Source of the DNA: CAWBRT01 sp963814745
GTDB lineage: Bacteria > Acidobacteriota > Terriglobia > Terriglobales > Acidobacteriaceae
NCBI GenBank assembly: GCA_963814745.1
Contig: CAWFEA010000001.1
Coordinates: 744,001-808,000, forward strand
Direction: 5' to 3'
Length of the DNA stretch: 64,000 bases
The stretch's first letter is position 1; each line of letters begins with the position of its first letter. The notes beneath the pieces are model-generated. The model saw nothing but the letters and a program-made list of their open reading frames with translations. It was not told the DNA's origin and searched no databases. Positions 37,068 through 45,921 of the stretch are shown here, in pieces. The position numbers were made by a program, and so were the translations under genes.

Positions 37068-37498
37068 CCACGAAGCCTATCCAGCTACTCCCAAGTGGGC
37101 CAAAGTTAGCTTCCACAGGTGGGCCAAACTAAAATACCGAAATCAAGTCGGCTGATATTCACCACGCCAACAGTCAGCGAGCTTCGCCCAATCCGCTTTA
37201 ACGGCCATCTTCTCTGCTGAAGCGCTTTGCGACTGTTGAGGAAGTCGCAGCTGTGGCAAGCGAGCTCTCAGCGGCGACGAACGGTGCCGCACTCCGGGTT
37301 GACGGCGGAGTCGTCCGGTCAATATTTTGAAAATAACGGGCGCAATATCGCTGTAAGCATGCGTCGAACGCCAGCATTTTTCATTCGGCCGTCGAACAAA
37401 TGTCACCCTGTCAGCCATCGGACAGGGCGACGATCAACGTCAATTTCACTCTGTGAATAGCTAGCTATTTCGCTGACGTTGCAGCGGAACCTCATCTG
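37068..37498. other. IS21 terminus and gene-free stretch
   Basis: Read on the minus strand, GTTTGGCCCACCTGTGG and CTTTGGCCCACTTGGG (about 37092-37130) are paired terminal repeats of the truncated IS21 element. From about 37140 to the amidohydrolase stop I see no convincing gene. GACAGGGTGACATTTG-like short dyads occur, without a T run. Confidence 0.45.
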
Positions 37499-38812
37499 TC
37501 ACCGCGCGGTGCCCTGTGCCTTGGCGCCGCCGAGGTCGTTGCGGATGATTTTGCCGCCCTTCATGACAAACTTGACACGCCCGAGCTCGCTAATGTCTTT
37601 GAGCGGATCACCGGAAACGGCAACGAGATCGGCATATTTTCCTTTCTCGATTGAACCGATCTGATCCTGCCATCCCATCATTTGCGCGGCAACGGTGGTG
37701 GAGGATTGGATGGCCTGCGCCGAGGTCATGCCATGGCGCACCATCCATTCGAACTCATTGACCTGCGTGCCATGCAGATATGGGTGACCGTCGGCGCCGC
37801 TGCCGAAGGCGATTTTCACACCGCGCGCCAGGGCCATGCGGAACGCCCTATCCCCAAAAGGAAGGAAACTGTACTTCCCGCCAGAGATGACACGGTCGTA
37901 CTCGACCACATCCGGCATCGCGTAGCGGAAGCCGGTGGGCACATAGTAGAGGCCCTTTTGCACCATCATGGCGATCTCGGATTCGTCTAGGCCCTCGCCG
38001 TGCTCGATCGAGTCTGCGCCGGCTATGATGCAGTTGCGTAAACCTTCGCCGCCATAGGCATGGCAGGCAACGCCGCGATGATGGCGATGAGCTTCGTCAA
38101 CGATGGCCTGCACTTCTTCCAAGGTGAAGGTGGGATCAACCAGCAGCTCTCCCGTAGGGCTGAACGAGTACGCTCCTGTGGTGAAGATCTTAATCCAATC
38201 GGCTCCGTAATGAATCTGGCTTCGGACGGCGGCGCGAGCCTGCTCGGCTCCGGTGACCATCTGCGCGGTGGCGGGAATGGTACTGTCCGGCGAGCCGATG
38301 TTTGCGGGGCCGGTGTTGATGCCGCGTGTCGAGACCTGCATGCGCGGGCCATCGAACATGCCGTGGGCAATGGCGTTGCGGACATCGACGTCGCCATATC
38401 CTTCGCCATGCGTGCTGACGTCGCGCATCGTAGTGATGCCGGCGCGCAGATCGGTCTGCGCTTCTTTGAGCGCAATCAGCGTCCAGGCTTCGCGCGATGT
38501 ACTCACGCGGGCAGCGGGCGTAAGGCCGTCATAGACATGCGTGTGGCCGTCAATCAGGCCCGGAAGCACGGTGGCCAGGTTGAGGTCGATCACCTGTGCG
38601 CCCGCTGGAATCTTGATTTCGGCGGCAGGGCCGGCGGCGCTGATGCGCTCGCCTTGAATAATGATGACCTGATTGGTCAACAACTGGCCGGACTTGCTGT
38701 CAAACAGTTTTCCGGCGCGCACGGCGGTGACTTGGGGCGCCTGGGCGAAAAGTGAAATTGCGAAAAATAGCGTGGCGATCAAAACAGCCAACATCAATTT
38801 TGGGCGAATCAT
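37499..38812 (-). CDS. secreted amidohydrolase (imidazolonepropionase-like, prolidase-type)
   Basis: 437 residues with a Sec signal peptide (LMLAVLIATLFFAISLFAQA), hence periplasmic. The metal-dependent barrel shows HxH in LPGLIDGHTHVYDG, the Lys of WIKIFTTGAYSF (carboxylated in relatives), His in GVACHAYGGEG, His in ADSIEHGEGLDES and Asp in FGSGADGHPYLHGTQ. The composite beta domain frames both ends (AVRAGKLFDSKSG; IEKGKYADLVAVSGDPL). Relatives hydrolyse Xaa-Pro or Xaa-Arg dipeptides and similar amides. It stands alone between IS remnants. The gene is intact and may be core sequence between two mobile regions. Confidence 0.85.
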   Translation of the reverse strand: MIRPKLMLAVLIATLFFAISLFAQAPQVTAVRAGKLFDSKSGQLLTNQVIIIQGERISAAGPAAEIKIPAGAQVIDLNLATVLPGLIDGHTHVYDGLTPAARVSTSREAWTLIALKEAQTDLRAGITTMRDVSTHGEGYGDVDVRNAIAHGMFDGPRMQVSTRGINTGPANIGSPDSTIPATAQMVTGAEQARAAVRSQIHYGADWIKIFTTGAYSFSPTGELLVDPTFTLEEVQAIVDEAHRHHRGVACHAYGGEGLRNCIIAGADSIEHGEGLDESEIAMMVQKGLYYVPTGFRYAMPDVVEYDRVISGGKYSFLPFGDRAFRMALARGVKIAFGSGADGHPYLHGTQVNEFEWMVRHGMTSAQAIQSSTTVAAQMMGWQDQIGSIEKGKYADLVAVSGDPLKDISELGRVKFVMKGGKIIRNDLGGAKAQGTAR

Positions 38813-39054
38813 AATCGTCTCCAGCCTTTCTTAAGTGGGATCTCCTTTTTGGTTCAAAAACGGCACTGATCATACACCCATCCCGCCGTTCGCCGATGGT
38901 GTGAAACAATTTTCATACGAACCGCCCCCTAACGCTCCGAGATCCGAACCCGCACCGCCGAAATTGCCCGATATTCCTCTACTTTTGCAACGCCTCTCCT
39001 CCTTGCCTAGTCCTTTGTAGACAGATTCCGCTGCTTGAGCGGGCCCCCGCCGAT

Positions 39055-40387
39055 CTATCCCGTCGGTACCGGGAGCAGAGCGATCCGACCCAGCATCGCC
39101 CCGAACCGCCGCCGCGTCAGATGTCCTTCCGCCAGCAATAGCCAGTAGTAACGCGCATGTTTGACCAGCCGTCCTCCGGTCTTCACCAGTCGTTGCTGCA
39201 GGCTCGTCAGCGACCAGTTCTCGATCCCTCGGGGCAACGCCAGCCGCCGCCACAAATTCCCCAGGTTGTAGGCCAGCAGGCTCAGCGCCAGCCGCACTTG
39301 GTTCGAGCGGAACCGATGGCAAGAGAGCCGCGTCATCTTTACCGCCTGCTTGCCCTCCTTGATCCACTGCTCGGCCGTGCCCCGCTTGTTGTAGAAGCGC
39401 ACTACCGCCCGGCTCGGCGTCTCCAGGTTGGTCACGATGAACCCCACACGCGGGAACAACTCCCCAGCATGGAACTCCACCTTCGCCACGACTCGTCGTG
39501 CTGTCTTCCAACTGGCGGCTTGATAGAGAAAGCCCTTGTACCACACCACGGGTTTGTGGCTTGGTCTTCCTACGGGCCGTGTCAGCAGTTCTTCAATGTC
39601 GCGCAGCAGGTTGTCGTTCGCCGGAAGCCGAATCGCATATTTCACTCCCCGTTCTTCCAGCGCTTCGTAGATCTCCGGCTTGGCAAACGCGGCATCGGCC
39701 CGAAACACCACTTCCTTCCCCAGCTTCCTGTTGGCGCTCGATTTCCGGCAGAAGCACTTCCTCCCAGTCTTCGGCACTGTGTACGTTGCCCGGTCGCAAC
39801 TTCGCACCGAGACAGTCTCCCTCCCCGTTGAACAGCAACAGCGGGTGATAGCAGGTCGATTCAAAATGCCCGTTGTAGGCACTCTGCTCCTGTTCTCCGT
39901 AAACCGGGATTTCCGTGCTGTCCATATCCAGCACCACCCGCTGGGGTGAATCCATGGCCTCCGCCTTCGCCAGCAGTTCCCGATTGATTCGGCTCAGACC
40001 TTCCAGGTTCTCGTCTTGGCTCAGCACCTCGGTCTCGAACCAATGCAGCCGCGAAGGCAACGCTGCCCCGCGATCCCAGATCTTCTCGGAGCCGATCAAC
40101 CGGAAGGTCGGATCTTGCGACAGCCGCTCCGCATCGTTCACGTCTTCGTATCCTGCCAAGCGACTGTAGATGGACTGTCGCAGCAGATCGGGGAGCGGCA
40201 ACTGCGTGTTCTTTCCCCGCCGACCGTCCATGATGTTTTCGACGATAAGCGCACTCAATCCCAAACGCTCATCCAACTCGCGCACCAAAAGCAGACCACT
40301 GTCGGAGGTAACGCGAGAACCTTGGAAATCAACTTTCAAAGACGGGTTAAACGAGAGCTGAAAGGGATGATTTTGTTTCTCACCCAC
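39055..40387 (-). pseudogene. IS1380-family transposase, frameshifted (different lineage from 5.5/56.2 kb)
   Basis: The N-terminal piece (GTG 40387 down to about 39730) reads VTSDSGLLLVRELDERLGL, DMDSTEIPVYGEQEQSAYNG and LGAKLRPGNVHSAEDWEEVL. The frame then shifts near 39726 (CAACAGGAAG, one extra base). The C-terminal piece continues to 39055 with RADAAFAKPEIYEALEERGV, GFIVTNLETPSRAVVRFYNK and GTAEQWIKEGKQAVKMTRLS. These are IS1380 motifs, but the sequence is far from the copies at 5.5 and 56.2 kb. One indel is enough to make it inactive. I could not fix the element's ends. Confidence 0.8.
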
Positions 40388-40413
40388 TGGGTCGAGCCTC
40401 CGTAGAGTTCGTT

Positions 40414-40758
40414 TTGCTCTCAAAGCCGCATGAATACTGGCGTTGGCGCGATCATACAACCACTTACTCAGAGTTCAAAAAGGAAATGTGGGCTTATCTC
40501 ATTTCGGGCCTGTTAACGGGGAGAGGGCAATCCAACGAGGACGCACCTATTACTATGAATGAACTTACGGATCACGACAAAATGGTGCTCGGGCGGCTTT
40601 TGGAAGCCATAGGTTTCTCCAAAGGTGTACTCGGGGACAGAAGACAAAGCCCCGTTGATCACAAGTATCTTGGCCGCATCATCGAGAATATTGCCGTCCA
40701 AATCAGGTGCATCGAAGCTGAACTGGATCAATTTGCCAAGGAATGGGGATACGAATAA
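40414..40758 (+). CDS. small hypothetical protein
   Basis: Open frame of 114 codons; the more likely product begins at ATG 40555 (67 residues, MNELTDHDKMVLGRLLEAIG ... ELDQFAKEWGYE). The first part overlaps the end of the IS1380-like element. The sequence is helical and charged with no membrane segment or known motif. It lies between IS elements and may be island cargo. Confidence 0.35.
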   Translation: MLSKPHEYWRWRDHTTTYSEFKKEMWAYLISGLLTGRGQSNEDAPITMNELTDHDKMVLGRLLEAIGFSKGVLGDRRQSPVDHKYLGRIIENIAVQIRCIEAELDQFAKEWGYE

Positions 40759-41041
40759 CGACATCCAACCCCTTTATCCGAGAGGTTTCCCCACTGCTGA
40801 CGCACTTATGGGCATGGACGGCCGAAATGTACAACAGAGTTTTAGGATTGATTGCCGAAGCCGAAGCCGCTTTAGAAACAGCTTACGGGTTAGTTGACAG
40901 GCTGCAAGGCAAGGGCTTTGACCAAGAATGATTTGCTGATGATTGCCGAACAGAAACGAGCACTCGATAAATTCCACGACGTGATGGCAAAGCGGTTCAG
41001 AAATCGGCTGTGAGAGCTTTCCAAACAATCGACGCACAAGT

Positions 41042-41091
41042 ATGCATGGAGGCAAGAACAATGAAGAAAGGCACGATTACCAAGCTGCTGT
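41042..41091 (+). repeat. truncated direct repeat of the 44.1-kb gene start
   Basis: These 50 bases nearly match 44112-44160: GCATGGAGGCAAGA, then an ATG opening the peptide MKKGTITKLLY. Here the frame ends after 20 codons (LLYIGYTSRNTS, stop), whereas at 44132 it continues to 79 residues. It is a broken second copy of that gene and its ribosome binding site, followed about 70 bases on by the first IS630 element. Confidence 0.7.
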
Positions 41092-41169
41092 ATATTGGTT
41101 ACACGTCCCGCAATACCAGCTAGCATCACCGGTTTTTTCGAAAGCAAAGAGCCGCAACGCGGGCAACTA

Positions 41170-42258
41170 TTGAGTATTGAATAATATACTGACATTTCTG
41201 AAAGATTGTGCTATCCTGCCGTGCATGGGCAATCCAGCGGGAGTTCGCAGAGATTTTGACGCACTGGAGCAGCGGCGGATGGAAGCGGCGCGGCTGCTGA
41301 AGCAGGGATATAGCCAGTCCGAGGTGGCGCGGCGTGTAAAGGTACATCGGCAATCGGTGGGTCAGTGGGCTCGACAACTCCAGGAAGGTGGACGGCGGGC
41401 GCTTAAAAAGGCAGGACGAGCGGGTCGCAAACCGCGCCTACGTCCCGAAGACCTGCGGCGAATCGAGCGTGGTCTGAAGCGTGGCCCACAAGCACTCGGA
41501 TATGAAACCAGCCTATGGACGTCGGCGCGAGTGACCCACCTGATCGAACGCGAATGCGGGGTGAAGTACCACCCCTCGCAGGCATGGCGTATTCTGCGGC
41601 AACTGGGTTGGAGTTGCCAGCGACCGACGGGACGCGCCTTGGAACGGGACGAAGCCAAGATTCAGCAGTGGAAGCGGGATCGCTGGCCGGAGTTAAAAAA
41701 AGGCCAAAAATGAGGGCCGCACCGTCGTCTTCATCGACGAAAGCGGATTGAGCGAGCGCCCGCACCGCTGCCGTACGTGGGCTCCACGGGGCCAGACGCC
41801 CGTCCTGCAGTACCACTTCAATTGGAAGACCTTGTCAGCCATGGCAGGGGTAACGTGGTGGAACTTCTACTTCCGACTGTTTCCGGGCAGCATCCGCAGT
41901 CCGCAGGTGGTCGAGTTTCTCTCTCATCTGCTGCGGCACGTTCCCGGCAAGTTGTTAATCATCTGGGATGGGTTGAAAAGCCATCGCGGTCGTCTGGTCT
42001 GGGACTTCGTGCGCGAGCAGCGAGGGCGGATCTGGTTGGAATTCCTGCCCGCCTATGCTCCGGAACTGAATCCGGTCGAGTATCTGTGGTCGCACTGGAA
42101 GCAGCACGAGCTACCGAATTTCTGCCCCAAGAGCTTCGGCAAACTGAGTCACTATGCCCGGAAGGCACTGCGGCGGATGCGCCGACGCCCTACTTTGGTT
42201 ATGGCCTTCTGGGAGCAGGCAGAGCTATTCCCGTTGTAAGTATATTATGCAATGCTCA
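41170..42258 (+). mobile_element. IS630-family element 1 (about 1.09 kb)
   Basis: Imperfect terminal repeats (TTGAGTATTGAATAATATAC at the left, its partner GTATATTATGCAATGCTCAA at the right) lie inside TA dinucleotides at 41168-41169 and 42259-42260, the target duplication expected for IS630/Tc1-mariner elements. The right TA is also the left TA of the next IS630 element, so the two are joined end to end. Confidence 0.85.
41225..42239 (+). CDS. IS630-family transposase (two frames joined at an A7 run)
   Basis: The first frame (ATG 41225) encodes the helix-turn-helix N-terminus: QGYSQSEVARRVKVHRQSVG, then GLKRGPQALGYETSLWTSAR, up to WPELKKGQK, stop at about 41713. The run AAAAAAAGG at 41695-41703 allows a +1 (or -2) shift into the second frame, which starts KAKNEGRTVVFIDESGLSER (first catalytic Asp) and has LLIIWDGLKSHRG (second) and AYAPELNPVEYLWSHWK (catalytic Glu). 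Joined length is about 338 residues, normal for IS630. Programmed frameshifting is likely. Confidence 0.8.
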
Positions 42259-42260
42259 AT

Positions 42261-43378
42261 AGTTGACTGTCCCGGTGATAACATAAGTAGTTGTGCGCCG
42301 TCTAATGAGCATGGCACAGTATGGCAGCTTGCTCATTCTCTCCAACGATGAACGCGAAGAACTGGCGCGCTGGGCGCAGTCGCGAAGCTTGCCAGCCGGA
42401 GACGTGTTTCGTGCCCGGCTGATCCTCGCGCTGGCCGACGGTCTCAGCGATCACGAGATTGAGAAGAAGCTCGATACCAGCGCTCCCACCATTGCCCGCT
42501 GGCGCAAACGTTTCGCGCAGGATCGCATCGAGGGTCTCAATCCGCGGCATAAGGGCAGCCGCCCGCGCACCGTGACCCCGGCGGTTCAAGCTCGCATCGT
42601 GCGCCGCACACAGCAGGCGCCGCCGGATGGCAGCACCCACTGGAGTTGCCGCAAGCTCGCCAAGCTGGAGCACGTCAGCAAATCGACGGTGCAGCGCGTG
42701 TGGGCACAGGCGCAGTTGAAGCCGCATCGCTTGGATCGTTACATGGCCAGCGACGATCCGGAGTTCGAGAGCAAGGCGGCCGACGTCATCGGCCTGTACT
42801 TGAATCCGCCGCCGCACGCGGCTGTGTTTTGCGTGGACGAGAAGACGGCCATTCAGGCCCTGGAGCGATTGGACCCGGGGTTGCCGCTTTCGCCGGGACG
42901 CGCCGAGCGTCACGGGTTTGAGTATTTCCGTCATGGCACACTCTCGCTGTACGCCGCCCTCAATGTGAAGACCGGCCAGGGGACCGGCCAAACGGCCCGG
43001 CGGCATACCAGCGCCGACTTTATCGCCTTTCTCACGGGTGTGGTGCAGCCAACCAGGCGGGCCAAGGAGATCCACATCGTGCTCGATAACCTCTCGGCTC
43101 ACAAGACCAAAGCAGTAGAGGAGTTCCTCCAGAAAAACCCGAGAGTCCGGTTTCATTTCACCCCGACCTACTCCTCCTGGCTCAACCAAATCGAACTTTG
43201 GTTTGCCAAGATTCAGCGCGACGTCATCGATCGCGGTGTCTTCACTTCCGTCAACGATCTGGCTCGCAAACTGCGCCGCTACATCCGCGCTTACCAGAAA
43301 TCAGCCCGCCCTTTCCGCTGGACCTACACCGATCCTCAACGTCGAATCAAAGCTAACGTAATCACCGGGACAGCCCAC
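42261..43378 (+). mobile_element. IS630-family element 2 (about 1.12 kb)
   Basis: Inverted termini GTTGACTGTCCCGGTGAT (42261) and ATCACCGGGACAGCCCAC (ending 43378) are flanked by TA at 42259-42260 and 43379-43380. It is not the same lineage as element 1, which abuts it. Taking both out leaves GCAAC-TA-GTTGC, a palindromic CTAG-centred target. Confidence 0.85.
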
Positions 43379-43381
43379 TAG
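42305..43381 (+). CDS. IS630-family transposase, intact
   Basis: 358 residues in one frame. The N-terminal helix-turn-helix part has LILALADGLSDHEIEKKLDT and PTIARWRKRFAQDRIEGLNP. The DDE core has HAAVFCVDEKTAIQALER (first Asp), KEIHIVLDNLSAHKT (second Asp) and HFTPTYSSWLNQIELWFAKI (Glu). The stop codon TAG is completed by the flanking target TA. Start ATG 42305; an alternative ATG is two codons later. No frameshift is needed, unlike the neighbouring element. Confidence 0.88.
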   Translation: MSMAQYGSLLILSNDEREELARWAQSRSLPAGDVFRARLILALADGLSDHEIEKKLDTSAPTIARWRKRFAQDRIEGLNPRHKGSRPRTVTPAVQARIVRRTQQAPPDGSTHWSCRKLAKLEHVSKSTVQRVWAQAQLKPHRLDRYMASDDPEFESKAADVIGLYLNPPPHAAVFCVDEKTAIQALERLDPGLPLSPGRAERHGFEYFRHGTLSLYAALNVKTGQGTGQTARRHTSADFIAFLTGVVQPTRRAKEIHIVLDNLSAHKTKAVEEFLQKNPRVRFHFTPTYSSWLNQIELWFAKIQRDVIDRGVFTSVNDLARKLRRYIRAYQKSARPFRWTYTDPQRRIKANVITGTAH

Positions 43382-43441
43382 TTGCTTCTCCCGGCTTATG
43401 GTAAACGTAATGAACAGCAGTTGTACCAGGAGCATTCAGCG

Positions 43442-43942
43442 TTAACGCTTGCTATGCCACGTGTGAAATTCCGCGCCACAGTACTTGCAGAAGGGGGAGC
43501 TATACGCTGTCCCGAATTTTCCGCATGATGGGCACTGCTGCCGAGGCTCAGGCGCAAAACGACTGCTTGTGGCCTCTTTGGGGAAGTGAGAAACAACCGC
43601 TTCCGTATCCGACGATTGTTTGATGATGGGGTTGCTCTGCATAGTTGCACCAGCTTGTGGGTCATCCCTCCCCGGTGAACCTTGATGCGTCTGATATAGA
43701 CTTGTACCCGGTAAGCTCTTTCTCGTATTCTCCTCAATATCGAGAAAGACTTGAACCAGTTCACCGGAGGCGATTATAACCAAAAGACCAAGAGCAGCGG
43801 ATACAATGCAGAGAACTGATGCACCGATTGCTCCTGCTGTGAATCCGATAATCGCAGCAAGGATGCACACCGCTACCCATATGAACGCAACCACTCGATT
43901 GGAAACAATAAGGAACCTCAGAGCGGGATATTTGTTTATCAT
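43442..43942 (-). CDS. small membrane protein with C-terminal zinc ribbon
   Basis: 166 residues starting at ATG 43942 after GAGAGG. Two adjacent hydrophobic helices lie at about residues 14-60 (VVAFIWVAVCILAAIIGFTA; SVLCIVSAALGLLVIIAS). A polar linker follows, ending in a zinc ribbon of about 20 residues with knuckles CPSCG and CKYCG. Membrane-anchored ribbons of this kind occur in many islands without a known role. Its neighbour downstream on the same strand was interrupted by the IS630 pair. Confidence 0.55.
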   Translation of the reverse strand: MINKYPALRFLIVSNRVVAFIWVAVCILAAIIGFTAGAIGASVLCIVSAALGLLVIIASGELVQVFLDIEENTRKSLPGTSLYQTHQGSPGRDDPQAGATMQSNPIIKQSSDTEAVVSHFPKEATSSRFAPEPRQQCPSCGKFGTAYSSPFCKYCGAEFHTWHSKR

Positions 43943-44131
43943 GAGATAACCTCTCCGATTTAGCCACTTCTGGGTTCCGGAACCAGATATTCTGGAAAGC
44001 CAGATTGTGTCACAGTTCATTACGCTCGGGCAAGGATGGGCGTTTCCGAACATTGGGCAAATCAACCGAGAATGTTGCCAACGAGACGATAGCTGAATCC
44101 GCACGCACTTATAGGCATGGAGGCAAGAGCA

Positions 44132-44371
44132 ATGAAGAAGGGCACGATTACCAAGCTGTTGTACAAGGGGCAAAAGGTTTATGCTGTTGTTGCAGGATTC
44201 GATGAAACGGACACGACGGTTCGTTTCCCGTTCTCCAGCGAAAACAACATGGTGGAGGTTGTGGAGATTGTGGTTCCTAATTCCGATTGCCGCAAACCGA
44301 AGCTTGGGCAGGACTCGGAACTGGCTACCCTTATTCGGCAACTCGCGGCTTGGGATGAGAATGGTCACTAG
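44132..44371 (+). CDS. 79-residue hypothetical protein
   Basis: Starts at ATG 44132 after GGAGGCAAGAGC. Sequence begins MKKGTITKLLYKGQKVYAVV and continues with FDETDTTVRFPFSSEN and a short helical tail (LATLIRQLAAWDENG). It looks like a small beta-rich domain, perhaps a cold-shock-like or modification-type fold, but I recognise no family. A truncated second copy of its start lies at 41.05 kb, so the unit has been duplicated or rearranged. Confidence 0.5.
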   Translation: MKKGTITKLLYKGQKVYAVVAGFDETDTTVRFPFSSENNMVEVVEIVVPNSDCRKPKLGQDSELATLIRQLAAWDENGH

Positions 44372-44468
44372 CCCGCTTGGGACAGGCTCAATTTTACCCC
44401 GCACTCGCAAGCATCGAAGTTCCCGTTCAAGCTGTTTTGACACTTCAGCAGACCGCCACCGCAAGAAA

Positions 44469-44496
44469 AACACCTGGGAGAAAAATCCCAGGTGTT
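44469..44496 (-). terminator. Rho-independent terminator for the minus strand
   Basis: An 11-base stem AACACCTGGGA/TCCCAGGTGTT with a six-base loop. Read on the minus strand it is followed by TTTCTTGC within a T-rich stretch. It sits 11 bases after the stop of the Lys-rich minus-strand ORF, supporting that this ORF is expressed. Confidence 0.6.
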
Positions 44497-44506
44497 GATC
44501 TGCTGT

Positions 44507-44659
44507 TTAGTTCGTTGTCGTTGGCTTGGTTGCTTCGAGTTCCTTGGACTCCTCGACTGGCTTGATCGGCTCAGGTGCCTTTACTTTCGTTACCGGTTTC
44601 ACTGCTTTTGCTGCCTTGGTCGTTTCCGGTGCCTTCACATCCTTCCCTTTGTTCACCAT
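44507..44659 (-). CDS. Lys/Ala/Pro-rich short protein (histone-H1-like tail)
   Basis: Fifty codons from ATG 44659 to TAA 44507. The composition is strikingly Lys, Ala, Pro, Thr and Glu: KDVKAPETTKAAKAVKPVTK, then APEPIKPVEESKELEATKP. The frame stays open further upstream to about 44716 (SSKPKQAKAVKNSTAKM) but without a good start codon, so the true N-terminus is uncertain. A terminator hairpin follows directly. Such low-complexity tails bind nucleic acid in bacterial H1-like proteins; here that is only a suggestion. Confidence 0.45.
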   Translation of the reverse strand: MVNKGKDVKAPETTKAAKAVKPVTKVKAPEPIKPVEESKELEATKPTTTN

Positions 44660-44919
44660 CTTTGCCGTGCTGTTTTTCACTGCCTTTGCTTGTTTCGGCT
44701 TGGATGAGCCCGAACACTACATCTTGGGACATGTGGCGTCAAGTAAATACCCCATTTTACGTATATTGCGTATATGTTTGTGCGAAATGCGTAATGTTCG
44801 CCCTATAGACGCTTTGTTTCCGAAGACCCGACAGCGGCTATTGGCGTCCACCTTTGGTCAGCCGGAACGAACGGAAGAAAGGGGAGCTGCGCCAAACGCA
44901 ACCCCCGGTACCTTCAAAG

Positions 44920-45747
44920 CTAGAGCCTGGCGAATACCATTTCAGGCAATGTGAGGCGGCGCGGTGCCGAAGGCGTCTGATTCGGGTATCCCACGTCAAC
45001 GTAAGTAACGATGCTCGTATGTTCGGGGATGTTGAACCGATTCCTCAGCCTTTCGATCATCTTGTCGGTGAAAGTCAACCAGCAGCCTCCCAACCCGTAG
45101 GCGTGTGCGGCAAGCACGATGTTCTGCGCGGCAGCGCCGCAGTCCAGCAACCGGTTCCTGACCGGATTGCGTGGATTGGCGTTGTAAACGCGTTCATCCT
45201 GCAAAAGAACGACATGTACCGGTCCACCAGGGATGTCGCTTCCCAGGAAAAGCCCCGGTTCGGTCTTCTCGCGCACCACTAGGTAACGGATGGACTGAAG
45301 ATTGCAGGAATGTGCGGCCCACAAACCGGCTTCCATCAACTTGTCGATGATGTGGTCGGAAACCTCCTGGTCCGTCCAGTGCCGCACGGAACGACGCTCG
45401 TACAGGATAGCCTCAAACGCCTGGACGTCGGCTTTGCTTAGCTCCTTGGGCGCAAACCTAGTCAAATCGACTTTCTTTTCGGCTTGAGCCAGCTCGGCAA
45501 AACAAACAAGCTCCGCCGCCCACTGATAGTCGGGAGCATCCTTGGGCAGTCCTTTTTCTTCCCAGATTTGCATCAACCCCTTGACCCTGTTCGTTTGGGA
45601 TTCGTTCAAGCGTTTTCCGGAATCGATCGCAGCATACGTCTGAATTTCCAAAGTGTGATGCACACGCTCTCTGAAACGCGCCCTGAACTCGACGGGCTCC
45701 ATCGCCAAGTACTCTTCCCTCGTCAGATCCATCCTTACTGGTTCCAT
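44920..45747 (-). CDS. nitroreductase-family protein with N-terminal extension
   Basis: 275 residues. The C-terminal 170 form an FMN-dependent nitroreductase domain: LYERRSVRHWTDQEVSDHII, AGLWAAHSCNLQSIRYLVVR, and CGAAAQNIVLAAHAYGLGGCW. The N-terminal 95 residues are a helical extension (REEYLAMEPVEFRARFRERV) not present in classical nitroreductases. ATG 45747 follows AAGGAGGAGTCAC. It is the last gene of a minus-strand set with an MFS transporter, an ATC-hydrolase-family protein and an M20 hydrolase, although 174 bases separate it from the transporter. Confidence 0.78.
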   Translation of the reverse strand: MEPVRMDLTREEYLAMEPVEFRARFRERVHHTLEIQTYAAIDSGKRLNESQTNRVKGLMQIWEEKGLPKDAPDYQWAAELVCFAELAQAEKKVDLTRFAPKELSKADVQAFEAILYERRSVRHWTDQEVSDHIIDKLMEAGLWAAHSCNLQSIRYLVVREKTEPGLFLGSDIPGGPVHVVLLQDERVYNANPRNPVRNRLLDCGAAAQNIVLAAHAYGLGGCWLTFTDKMIERLRNRFNIPEHTSIVTYVDVGYPNQTPSAPRRLTLPEMVFARL

Positions 45748-45921
45748 GTGACTCCTCCTTGCTTGCAGCCCATAACTTTGCTATTCCACAAAAATAATTG
45801 TACGTGCATAGCGTCCTTGTTCCGTTGTCTTTGCAGACAATCATTACACGCAATGATTGAGGCGCACGAGAATTCGCAGCTGCTTCCAATCAAATACAGC
45901 TTTCACTCAATCCGTAACTTA

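Noticed and set aside
40890..41195. 101-codon minus-strand Cys-rich frame
   Set aside because: Its middle is antisense to the MKKGTITKLLY-type gene copy and it runs into the IS630 end; only the CPRCG part, restored by removing the IS pair, is worth noting.
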